The notes below the pieces were generated by a model that searched no databases, was not told the origin of the DNA, and saw only the letters and a list, made by a program, of their open reading frames with translations. From positions 124,001 through 188,000 of the forward strand of contig NZ_JAABOK010000012.1 in NCBI RefSeq assembly GCF_009928525.1: a stretch of DNA of 64,000 nt, read 5' to 3'. The DNA is from Chitinophaga solisilvae. GTDB lineage: Bacteria; Bacteroidota; Bacteroidia; Chitinophagales; Chitinophagaceae. Shown piece by piece: positions 18,188-27,000 of the stretch. The position numbers and the translations under genes were made by a program. How positions within the stretch are numbered: the first letter of the stretch is position 1; each line of letters starts with the position of its first letter.

Positions 18188-18910
18188 TTAAAGTAATTTG
18201 ATCTTAACATTCCTGTACCACACCGCATCTCCATGATCCTGCAGTGCAATGCGGCCTTTGGAATATTTACCGAATCCCTGCCAGTCTTTGAATTTGCTGC
18301 TGGCAACGAGGGTGTCCCATTCGGGTGTCCCGATGGTGGTTTCAACTGTTTTTACGCCGTTGAGCCAGAGGGTAAGGTGACCATCTTTTTTGATGATGCG
18401 GGCGGTATTCCATTCGCCAACGGGTTTAACGGCTTTCTGCGCTGATTTTTTCAGGTCGTAGAGGTCGCCGGCGTTGTGTTTGGTAATTTTTCCGTCCGGG
18501 TGTTTATCATCATCGAGGACCTGCATTTCAGGGCCGGTCAGATAGGTAGCTTTAAAGGAAGGATCTTCGTGAACGCTGAAGATGATACCGCTGTTACCGC
18601 CGGAAGATATTTTCCAGTCGATGCTTAGTTCATAATTTTCATATTCATCGTTGGTCACGAGGTCGCCGCCGGGGGCGCCGTTCTTTTTGGCCTGCTGGTC
18701 CAGTTCCAGCGCGCCGTTAGCCACTCTCCAGGCGGGGCTGGCAGCGTCTTTGAGATAGGTATGCCATCCGTTGGTGGTTTTACCATCGAACAGGAGCTGC
18801 CATCCTTCTTTTTTCTCTTTGGCAGAGAGGCTGTTGGCTTTCTGGGCTTTCACTGCAGTAGCGCTGGTGACAGCGCCGAGCAGCAAAGCTCCCATGATTA
18901 CTTTTTTCAT
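18188..18910 (-). CDS. DUF1080 (3-keto-disaccharide hydrolase-type) secreted protein
   Basis: The 240-residue protein has signal peptide MKKVIMGALLLGAVTSATAVKA. The domain is a concanavalin-like jelly roll with the family marks EGWQLLFDGKTTNGWHTY, LVTNDEYENYELSIDWKISSGGNSGIIF, GPEMQVLDDDKHPDG and GEWNTARIIKKDGHLTLWLNG. DUF1080 proteins include 3-keto-glycoside hydrolases acting on oxidised disaccharides in Bacteroidota. Neighbouring Gfo/Idh oxidoreductase and sugar isomerase genes fit this pathway. It is presumably periplasmic. The assignment to the family is strong; the hydrolase activity is inferred from family and context. Confidence 0.88.
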   Translation of the reverse strand: MKKVIMGALLLGAVTSATAVKAQKANSLSAKEKKEGWQLLFDGKTTNGWHTYLKDAASPAWRVANGALELDQQAKKNGAPGGDLVTNDEYENYELSIDWKISSGGNSGIIFSVHEDPSFKATYLTGPEMQVLDDDKHPDGKITKHNAGDLYDLKKSAQKAVKPVGEWNTARIIKKDGHLTLWLNGVKTVETTIGTPEWDTLVASSKFKDWQGFGKYSKGRIALQDHGDAVWYRNVKIKLL

Positions 18911-18935
18911 TTACTGCTGGTTGTGAGATGAGGAA

Positions 18936-19340
18936 TTATTTACCGGATAATGATAAGATATAGCTTACCATTTCTTTTGCATCTTCCTGGGAGATGTTCG
19001 GGTGCGGGAGCATGGCTACGTCGCCCCAGTTGCCGGAACCGCCTTTGATTACCTTCTGCGCCAGTTTATCGATGTTTTCCGGAGTGTTCGGGTATTTACC
19101 GGCGATGTCTTTCAGGGAAGGTCCTACCACTTTCATTTCTTCCTTGTGGCAGGTTTTACAATCGCTTTCGGCCATCAGCGTTTCGCCTTTGCTGGCAGGT
19201 TTGCCGGCATTGGGTGATACCATTGAGTTATCTGCAGCTGCACTTTCCTGGCTGCTTTGCTTCGTCTCCGTTTTGTTCTCTCCACCACCGCAGGCTGCAA
19301 AAAATAATGCTCCTGCCATAACCAGATACCATTTTTTCAT
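18936..19340 (-). CDS. Cytochrome c class I lipoprotein
   Basis: The 134-residue protein has lipobox LFFAAC (Cys17), a low-complexity Ser/Glu/Lys linker, and a haem-binding CKTCH at 61-65 with an axial Met region VAMLPHPNIS. The haem domain closely matches the cytochrome domain inside the 1134-residue dehydrogenase (shared DCKTCHK, GPS, and the GG.G.WG stretch), so a fused and a free version of the same electron carrier lie in one cluster. It is likely an electron acceptor for a periplasmic sugar dehydrogenase, passing electrons to the respiratory chain. It starts 25 bp before DUF1080 in the same direction. Confidence 0.92.
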   Translation of the reverse strand: MKKWYLVMAGALFFAACGGGENKTETKQSSQESAAADNSMVSPNAGKPASKGETLMAESDCKTCHKEEMKVVGPSLKDIAGKYPNTPENIDKLAQKVIKGGSGNWGDVAMLPHPNISQEDAKEMVSYILSLSGK

Positions 19341-19408
19341 TTTGTTATTTTTTTATTTTGTTATTTCCTTATTTTCTTGTGTTTTATTGATTTGAGCATA
19401 GGGAGAGT
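19341..19408. repeat. Array of 8-bp T-rich repeats (copy M, right part)
   Basis: From 19341 the sequence is a run of about five octads related to TTTTGTTA and TTTTTTTA, directly upstream of the cytochrome c start codon. These resemble the octads of palindrome K. Together with the direct repeats at 19409-19521 they look like a decayed octad element. Confidence 0.5.
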
Positions 19409-19521
19409 GGAACAAAAGGCGATCCAAATCTCAAATAATCAAATAATCACATTCTCAACTGCCTGCAACGTAAGCATGGAACAAAAGGTGATCCAAATCT
19501 CAAATAATCAAATAATCACAT
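19409..19521. repeat. 44-bp direct repeat carrying octads (copy M, left part)
   Basis: Two copies (19409-19452 and 19478-19521) of a 44-bp sequence starting GGAACAAAAGG are identical except for one base. Each ends with the octad string AAATCTCA, AATAATCA, AATAATCA. The 25-bp sequence between them is unrelated. The repeat abuts the stop codon of the isomerase gene. Confidence 0.85.
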
Positions 19522-19523
19522 GA

Positions 19524-20579
19524 TTAAATGCCTAGTATGCGTTTGTTGAAAGCTTCGTCGGTAGCGGCTCCTGCGAAGTCGTCGAAGGCTTTTTCGGTGA
19601 CTCTGATGATATGATCTTTAATGAAGGGGGCGCCTTCCCTTGCGCCGTCTTCGGGATGTTTCATGCAGCATTCCCATTCCATGACGGCCCATCCGGCGAA
19701 GTCATATTGGGTGAGTTTACTGAAAACGGATTTGAAGTCTACCTGTCCGTCGCCGAGGGAGCGGAATCTGCCGGGGCGGTCTATCCATGCCTGGTATCCG
19801 CCGTATACGCCGGAGCGGCCGGTAGGGTTGAATTCCGCGTCTTTTACGTGGAAGGCCTTTATCCTTTCGTGGTAGATATCGATATACTGGAGATAGTCCA
19901 GGCATTGCAGTACGAAGTGGCTGGGATCGTAGAGCAGGCAGGCGCGGGAGTGGTTGCCTGCGGCTTCGAGGAAGCGTTCGTAGCTGGCGCCGTCGTGCAG
20001 ATCTTCGCCGGGATGTATTTCGTAGCAGAGGTCTATGCCATTGGCGTCGAATTCGTTGAGGATGGGAGTCCAGCGACGGGCCAGTTCAGCGAATCCGGCT
20101 TCCACCAGACCTGCGGGGCGTTGCGGCCATGGATACATGGCAGGGGCCCAGAGCAGCGCGCCGCTGAAGGTGGCGCAGGCGTTGAGTCCGAGGTTACGGC
20201 TCGCGCGTGCAGCATATTTCAGCTGGCTGACGGCCCACTCCGTACGTGCGTTCAGGTTATTGCGGTATTGTTCCGGTGCAAAGCCGTCGAACATTTCGCT
20301 GAAGGCCGGGTTAACGGCTACCAGCTGTCCTTGCAGGTGGGTGCTCAGTTCGGTGATTTCCAGTCCGGCTGCATTCACAATACCTTTGATTTCGTCTGCA
20401 TAGGTCTGGCTTTCCGCCGCCTGTTGCAGGTTAATCAGGCGGGTTTCCCAGGAGGGAATCTGTACGCCTTTGAAGCCGAGGGATGCGGCCCATTCACAGA
20501 TGGATTTCAGACTGTTGAAAGGCGCTTCATCTCCCATGAACTGCGCCAGAAATATACCAGGCCCTTTTATAGTTTTCAT
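19524..20579 (-). CDS. Sugar phosphate isomerase/epimerase, AP endonuclease 2-type TIM barrel
   Basis: The 351-residue cytoplasmic protein belongs to the xylose-isomerase-like TIM-barrel superfamily. Typical elements are GFKGVQIPSWETRL, LCYEIHPGEDLHDGASYERFLEA, CLLYDPSHFVLQCLDYLQYI, IKAFHVKDAEF and WAVMEWECCMKHPEDGA, which supply Glu, Asp and His metal ligands. It overlaps in direction with, and lies 13 bp after, the Gfo/Idh/MocA gene. Such pairs are found in inositol and 3-keto-sugar catabolism. No phosphate-specific motif is obvious, so the substrate remains open. Confidence 0.87.
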   Translation of the reverse strand: MKTIKGPGIFLAQFMGDEAPFNSLKSICEWAASLGFKGVQIPSWETRLINLQQAAESQTYADEIKGIVNAAGLEITELSTHLQGQLVAVNPAFSEMFDGFAPEQYRNNLNARTEWAVSQLKYAARASRNLGLNACATFSGALLWAPAMYPWPQRPAGLVEAGFAELARRWTPILNEFDANGIDLCYEIHPGEDLHDGASYERFLEAAGNHSRACLLYDPSHFVLQCLDYLQYIDIYHERIKAFHVKDAEFNPTGRSGVYGGYQAWIDRPGRFRSLGDGQVDFKSVFSKLTQYDFAGWAVMEWECCMKHPEDGAREGAPFIKDHIIRVTEKAFDDFAGAATDEAFNKRILGI

Positions 20580-20592
20580 ATAGTCGTTCTTG

Positions 20593-21756
20593 TTAGATCT
20601 CGAAATTCGTCCATTTTACATCACTTTGCGAAGAGCGCACCACATTATCGATGAAGGCCATGCCACGTACGCCTTCAACGACACCGGGGAAGTCCAGTGA
20701 CTCCGGTGAAGGTTGAACGCCGTCGATTTTAGCGGATAATGTCTGTGCGAAGTTGCGGTACAGGTTACCGAATGCTTCCAGGTAACCTTCCGGATGGCCG
20801 CCCGGGGTGCGGGTGTTGTGGGTCATGTAGGAAGACTGGAATGTGTAGCCGGAGCCTGCGCGGTAAATTTCGGTGGGTTTATCCAGCCATTTTACCAGCA
20901 GGGTGTTGGGTTCGTGCTGTGCCCATTCCAGGCCGCCTTTTTCACCGTATATTCTGATCTTCAAAGCATTTTCTTCTCCGGCAGCCACCTGTGAGGCCAT
21001 GAGTACGCCGGCAGCGCCGTTGTCGAAACGGAGCAGTACTGCGCCGTCGTCGTCCAGTGCGCGGCCTGGTACGAGGATGTTGAGGTCGGCGCAGAGTTTT
21101 TCAATTTTTGCGCCGCTGATGTATTCGGCCAGGTTGGCGGCATGTGTGCCGATGTCGCCCATCGCGCCGGCTTTACCGGATTTGGTAGGGTCTGTTCTCC
21201 AGGCTGCCTGCGCATTGCCTTCTCTTTCACTCAGTTTGCTGAGCCAGCCCTGCGGATATTCCACCCATACCTTGCGGATTTTTCCCAGCGCGCCGTCTTT
21301 CACCATCTGGCGTGCCTGTTTTACCATGGGGTAACCGGTGTAGGTATGTGTGAGCAGTAAGGTAAGTCCGGTAGCTTCCACTTTCGCCTGCAGCTGTTTG
21401 GCTTCTTCCAGGGAGAAGGTGATCGGCTTTTCGATGACAACGTTGAAACCCAGGTCCAGGGCCATCATGGCAGGTTCAAAGTGAGCGAAGTTAGGAGTCA
21501 CGATAGTCACGAAGTCCAGGCGTTTATCAGCCGGCATGGCAGCTTCCTGCTGCAGCATCGTTTTGAAATCGGTGTAGGTGCGCGCCGGGTCCAGGAACAG
21601 CATCTTTCCGGATTCAATAGCCACTTCATTATTGATGCTGAGTGCACCGGCCACGAGTTCAATAAGCCCGTCCATATTGGCGGCGATACGGTGGATAGCT
21701 CCAATGAAGGCGTCTTTTCCGCCTCCGATCATTCCCATTCTTAACTTGCGGTTCAT
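20593..21756 (-). CDS. Gfo/Idh/MocA-family NAD(P)-dependent oxidoreductase
   Basis: The 387-residue protein opens with the Rossmann motif MGMIGGGKDAFIGAIHR and contains the family signature VIEKPITFSLEEAKQL with the catalytic-region Lys of EKP. The second domain has GDIGTHAANLAEYISG. It has no signal peptide or Tat motif, so it is cytoplasmic. It is the first gene of the minus-strand cluster with the isomerase, cytochrome c, DUF1080 and ThuA genes. In related clusters such enzymes reduce or oxidise the C3 position of glucose units; here that is inferred from context. Confidence 0.92.
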   Translation of the reverse strand: MNRKLRMGMIGGGKDAFIGAIHRIAANMDGLIELVAGALSINNEVAIESGKMLFLDPARTYTDFKTMLQQEAAMPADKRLDFVTIVTPNFAHFEPAMMALDLGFNVVIEKPITFSLEEAKQLQAKVEATGLTLLLTHTYTGYPMVKQARQMVKDGALGKIRKVWVEYPQGWLSKLSEREGNAQAAWRTDPTKSGKAGAMGDIGTHAANLAEYISGAKIEKLCADLNILVPGRALDDDGAVLLRFDNGAAGVLMASQVAAGEENALKIRIYGEKGGLEWAQHEPNTLLVKWLDKPTEIYRAGSGYTFQSSYMTHNTRTPGGHPEGYLEAFGNLYRNFAQTLSAKIDGVQPSPESLDFPGVVEGVRGMAFIDNVVRSSQSDVKWTNFEI

Positions 21757-22269
21757 CTTGCTGGTAGTTATTTAAGTTCTCAATATTTTAAATCGCAACT
21801 GCTGAATAATTGTCTCCCCGGTAAAACCTGTGCTGCTGCCTGTTCCCGGAGGAATGGAATACAGCCGGATGAAGGTAAGGGGGAGTGAAAACAGATTTGA
21901 ATGTATGCCTCAACACCTGAAAAAAGGCAAGATAGCAGCAACAGACAATATTTCTGTACCGCCCATAATATTTATCCGGGGCAGTACCTGTGAATGGCCG
22001 CCATGTCAGCGCTGACATCCCGTATCAGTCTTGTAGTGATGAACGCCGGACAACTGAAATGAAGCAGCTGTGCCGGCTGATTAGCTATTGTCATAACGTG
22101 GAAGTTTATAAATTAAAGATTATGCTGTAATAGCCACTAAATTTATAAAAAGTATTTGCATAATTTCAATTTTTACGGGTAAAACATCATTTTTTTTGAA
22201 AATTTCCTTTTCGCGCTGTAATGGGCTATCTTAGCCGGCATATGAACCATAATAAAGCTACATGATTTT
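21757..22269. other. Divergent promoter spacer between the sugar-oxidation cluster and the ECF locus
   Basis: There are 513 bp without a convincing gene. The part near 22100-22250 is very AT-rich. The only distinct element is a perfect 16-bp palindrome at 22003-22018. No clear TAnnTTTG element was found on either strand; TATCTTAG upstream of the sigma gene is the nearest. Confidence 0.6.
22003..22018. promoter_or_regulatory. 16-bp perfect palindrome, possible operator
   Basis: ATGTCAGCGCTGACAT is fully symmetrical and lies in the divergent spacer, about 247 bp from the oxidoreductase start and 252 bp from the sigma-factor start. The regulator is unknown. Confidence 0.35.
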
Positions 22270-22863
22270 ATGATCGGGGGCTTGTACAGTGACGAGGTGT
22301 TACGTGGCCTGCAGGCCAGGGACCGTGCGGTTTTTGCACGGGTGTACGAGCATTTTTATCCCGTACTTTTCGCTACGGCCTGTAAATACCTGAAAGACAG
22401 GGCACAGGCGGAAGAGGTTATCCAGGATGTTTTTCTGAAGCTCTGGGAGAAGGATTTCCGGCTGGAACATGCGGCCGCGCTGAAAAGTTATCTTTTCCGC
22501 GCTGTCATCAATCAGTCGCTGAACAGCCTGCAACGCAACCGGAGGACGGAAGACCATCATTCCGCGCTGCAATATTTACAGGAAGAAAGTTATCTCTGTA
22601 CGTTTATAGAAGAGCAGGAACTGCGCGAACGTATCCACTATGCTGTAGAGAAACTGCCGGAACAATGCCGGCGTATTTTTAAACTGAGCCGGTATGAAGG
22701 CTTTAAGAACAATGAAATAGCCCATCAGCTCGACTTATCCGTTAAAACGGTGGAAAATCAGATGACCATTGCACTGAAGCAGCTGCGCGCTGCCCTGCTG
22801 GATCATCCGGAAAAACCTATATCTGCCGGCAGCCGGCTACGGTTGCTGGTCTGGCTGGCATAA
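22270..22863 (+). CDS. ECF RNA polymerase sigma-70 factor (Bacteroidota expansion type)
   Basis: The 197-residue protein has sigma region 2 (FARVYEHFYPVLFATACKYL, EEVIQDVFLKLWE) and region 4 (LPEQCRRIFKLSRYEG, NEIAHQLDLSVKTVENQM), with no region 3, as in extracytoplasmic-function sigmas. It is followed 77 bp later by a FecR-type anti-sigma factor and then a SusC with STN domain, the classic trans-envelope signalling set. It likely drives transcription of the SusC/SusD operon when the SusC signals substrate binding. Confidence 0.95.
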   Translation: MIGGLYSDEVLRGLQARDRAVFARVYEHFYPVLFATACKYLKDRAQAEEVIQDVFLKLWEKDFRLEHAAALKSYLFRAVINQSLNSLQRNRRTEDHHSALQYLQEESYLCTFIEEQELRERIHYAVEKLPEQCRRIFKLSRYEGFKNNEIAHQLDLSVKTVENQMTIALKQLRAALLDHPEKPISAGSRLRLLVWLA

Positions 22864-22940
22864 AAAATATTTTCCGGCGCTTTGGGGGTAAACCTTTGTC
22901 GATTTGTCTCAGCAAATGAGCGTTTCCTTTTTTTCGTAAG

Positions 22941-23921
22941 ATGAAAAAACCAACCGACCATTTTTCTTTCATGCTGATGTGCCTGCAGTCTCCGCAGGAC
23001 GAAACGTTACAGGCACAACTGAAGGAAAGGCTTACTGCAGATGCGGAAGCGCGCCAACTATACGGGGAGCTGAAAAGGCTGTGGGAGCTGGCTCCGGGAG
23101 CTGCTTATTTTGAAGAAGCAGATGCTCCCGCCGCCACGCAGCGGTTTCTTGATCAGCTGGCCCTGTTGCCTGCTGCCACGCCTGTCGTAACTATGCCTTC
23201 ATACCGCCGCCGGCGCTATATTGCCGCCGCTGCCGCAGTGCTGCTGCTGGCGGCAGGCGCCGCCTGGTGGAATATGCAGCACCGGGAAGTACAATGGCTC
23301 AGCAAAGCCACCGGCCCCCAGGCCGATTCCCTGCTGCTGCCGGATGGTTCTGCCATCTATCTCAACAAAAATTCGGTTGTTCTATATCCTGCCACCTTCA
23401 ACATCAACAGGCAGGTACATTTGCAGGCCGGTGAAGCATTTTTCAGCATTGCCGCCGATCCTGTTCATCCCTTTACCGTGGAGAGCGGCCTGGCGCAGAT
23501 TCATGTGCTGGGCACCTCCTTCAACGTAAAAAATGCCGCAGGAAATGTACACGTCTTTGTACAAAGCGGCAGCATCGCCGTAGCCGGAGAACATGAGCAG
23601 GGCAGCCTGCGCCTCCGCGCCGGCCAGGCAGCTACCATCCCTGCGAACGGTGGCGCTGCCATGGCAGACAGCAGCGCATCGCCCAACCAGATGGCCTGGC
23701 GTACACACGACCTGCTGTTCGAAGACGCCTCACTGCAGGAAGTATGCGCAGCGCTGTCAGCATATTATCAGACCAATATCATCGCAGGAACACCAACGAA
23801 TCAACAGCGCAGATTTAACGCACATTTTAACAATATGAAGCTGGACGATGTACTGCAGACATTATCCGCATTATACGATTACAAATTTGAAAAGAGGAAC
23901 GACACTATTTATGTAAAGTAA
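22941..23921 (+). CDS. FecR-type anti-sigma factor
   Basis: The 326-residue protein has a cytoplasmic N-terminal part, one transmembrane helix at about residues 93-110 (Ala/Leu-rich), and a periplasmic FecR domain (LLLPDGSAIYLNKNSVVLYP, GEAFFSIAADPVHPFTVESG, IHVLGTSFNVKN). The C-terminus matches the DUF4974 domain typical of Bacteroidota FecR (FEDASLQEVCAALSAYY, LDDVLQTLSALYDYKFEKRNDTIYV). It would sequester the upstream sigma until contacted by the STN domain of the SusC. Confidence 0.95.
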   Translation: MKKPTDHFSFMLMCLQSPQDETLQAQLKERLTADAEARQLYGELKRLWELAPGAAYFEEADAPAATQRFLDQLALLPAATPVVTMPSYRRRRYIAAAAAVLLLAAGAAWWNMQHREVQWLSKATGPQADSLLLPDGSAIYLNKNSVVLYPATFNINRQVHLQAGEAFFSIAADPVHPFTVESGLAQIHVLGTSFNVKNAAGNVHVFVQSGSIAVAGEHEQGSLRLRAGQAATIPANGGAAMADSSASPNQMAWRTHDLLFEDASLQEVCAALSAYYQTNIIAGTPTNQQRRFNAHFNNMKLDDVLQTLSALYDYKFEKRNDTIYVK

Positions 23922-24011
23922 GACAACTGAACACTGTAGGCTTTATAGGACCACCACCAACAGACTATTGCCAACCAAAATTGATTAGCCTAATGCTAAA
24001 CCGCTTTATCC

Positions 24012-27000
24012 ATGACTAAAAATTACGTACAGTTTATTTATCAACGCTGGCGCAATGTATCGGGCACACTCCTGCTGGCAGCCCTGATAGCTGCCGCCAG
24101 CCCGGCACAGGCACAGGATGACTCATTCGCGCTCAACAGAAAAGTAACTGTTTCAGCTACCAATCAGCCAATTGCCGTAGTATTGTCAGCAATCGAGAAA
24201 CAAACCAACCTGAACTTCGTTTACGACGGCAGCCAGATCAGCAGGTCCCAGTCAGTTACCGTACGCGCCAACGGCGCTGCACTGCGGGAAGTACTGCATG
24301 ACATCTTTCAGGATGATGTAAAATATACCGTGGTCGGCAACCAGGTAATTGTAAAGAATAAATCGCCGAAACCCGCTGCCACAGCACCGGTGAAAACGAC
24401 GCAACAGGCAGAAATTATTACCGTTACGGGCATCGTTGGTCTGAAAGACAGCAAAGGTCAGGTACAGCACATCCCCGGCGTTACCGTCAGGGTAAAAGGG
24501 AAAAGCACTGGTACCCATACCGATGCCGCAGGAAGATTTACCCTTTCCGCCGATGAGAATGCCGTACTGCTGATTAGTTATGTCGGCTACAAATCTGTGG
24601 AAATACCGGTATCAAATCGTACAACCATTAACGTTATACTGGAAGAAGATGCTTCCAAAATAAAGGAGGTAGTGGTAACAGGTATCTATGAAAGAACCAG
24701 GGAGAGCTTTACGGGATCTGCATCTACCTATACCGCCAGGGAACTGAAACAGGTGGGCAACCAGAACGTAATCCAGAGCCTGCGCTCCCTGGACCCCGCC
24801 TTCACCGTATTCGAAAATAACCTGATGGGCTCCAACCCCAACGTGATGCCTAACCTGGAGATACGTGGCAAAACCAGCGTCATAGGGCTGAAAGAGCAAT
24901 ACGGCACCGATCCTAACCAGCCACTCTTCATCCTCGACGGGTTTGAAACCAGCCTGCGTACCATCATAGACCTGGACATCAACCGTGTGGAAAGTGTAAC
25001 CATCCTCAAAGATGCCGCTTCTACCGCTATCTATGGCTCCAAAGCGGCCAATGGCGTCATTGTTATCGAAACAAAGAAGCCGAAGCCCGGAGAACTGCGG
25101 GTATATTATACCAGCGATAACAGCGTTACAGCACCCGACCTGCATGATTACAACCTGATGAATGCTACTGAAAAACTGGAGTTTGAAAGAATTACCGGCA
25201 GATTCAGTGTAGGGCCTGGCTTTGAAAATGACCAGCACTCTCAGAAAGTACTGGATGCACTTTACAGTGAAAAGCTGGCATCTGTACTGAGCGGTGTGAA
25301 TACCTACTGGCTCAGCGAGCCCGTACGCACCGGCTTTTCCACCGGTCATTCCCTTTACATAGAAGGAGGTGATAGCCAGATGCGTTACAGCGCCGGCGCC
25401 AATTACAAAAAAATCAACGGAGTAATGAAAGGCTCCGGACGCGACATCGGCGGGGCCAATGTTAAACTCTTCTACCGGAAAAATAAATTCAGCTTCAGTA
25501 ATAATCTCTCCATCGGATTCTTTACAGGGAAAGAATCTCCCTATGGCTCTTTTGCAGAATTTGCCCTGGCAAATCCATATTACAGGAAAAGAAACGACGA
25601 CGGTACTGTCCCTATGTTCCTGGATATAGCTTCCAAGCCCAGCGGCCGTTCCAATGATACCGCCTATAATCCGCTGTGGAATGCTTCGCTGAACAACTTC
25701 GACGTTTCCCGCAACTTCAATGTCATCAACAACTTCATGGCCGAATGGGATATTACGAGAGATGTCAGGCTGCGCGGCCGTTTGGGTATTACCAAAGAAG
25801 ACCTGACACAGGAAATCTTCAAGGATGCCCGTCACACCATGTTCAGTAATAAATCTGTTTTTGAAAGAGGACAGTTTACCAACAGACGTACCGCTTCTTT
25901 CAACTACGACGGTGAACTGACTGCCACTTACGGTAAACTGATACGCGACCGCCATCAGCTGAATGCCGTAGCCGGCTGGAGATTCCAGCAGAACCGGATG
26001 ACAGGCGACGGCTATAGTGTAACAGGTCTGCCGCCGGGAATTTCTTCTCCGGCATTTGCCGCCGGTTATCCGCAGGACGGAAAATCAACCTCCACGGAAT
26101 CCACCACCCGCAGCACCAGCTTTTATTTCAATGCCGGCTATATGCTGGATAACCGTTATATGGCTGACGTGAACTTCCGGATGGATGGTTCTTCCATCTT
26201 CGGCGCCAACAACCTGTTTACTACCTCCTGGTCCGTAGGTCTTTCCTGGAACCTGCATAAGGAAGCCATGCTGCAGGATGTCAGCTGGATCAACTTCCTG
26301 AAAATACGTGGCTCCGTGGGTACGCCGGGTAATCAGAACTTCTCTACCTATCAGTCTTTCACCACCTATATCTACAACGTTAAAACCATTAATGATTTCG
26401 GCCTGGGCGCGGTGATAGACGGATTCGGAAATCCCGACCTGCTGTGGCAGAAAACACTGGATAAGAACATCGGTGCTGATATCATCCTCTTCAACAACCG
26501 CCTGAAAATTAATGCAGACGTATATAATCGCGTAACAGACCCGCTGGTGGCGCGTATCAGCGTACCGGTATCTGTTGGTACCGACGCCTACTTCACTAAC
26601 CTGGGCAAACAGGTCGGCAACGGTTACAACTTCATGGTAAGCGTGTTCCCTGTCAGCAAGCCGGCAGAGCGCATTAACTGGGCTATCAACTTCTCCGCAA
26701 AGCATGAGAATGCCCATTATGCAAACATGAACAACAAACTGGAGTCCATGAACAAGGAAAACCGCTCCCGCAACCTGGAACGCTATTACGATGGCGGCAG
26801 CCCTACCGCTTTATGGGCTGTGCGTTCTGCAGGTATTGATCCCGGCACCGGCAATGAGGTGCTGATTAAAAAAGATGGTACACTCACCTTCAACTACGAT
26901 GCGAGAGATGAAGTAGTAGTGGGCGACCAACGCCCTAAACTGGAAGGAATCATGGGTACTACCGTGAACTACAAGGGCCTGTCACTGGGTATTTACCTGC

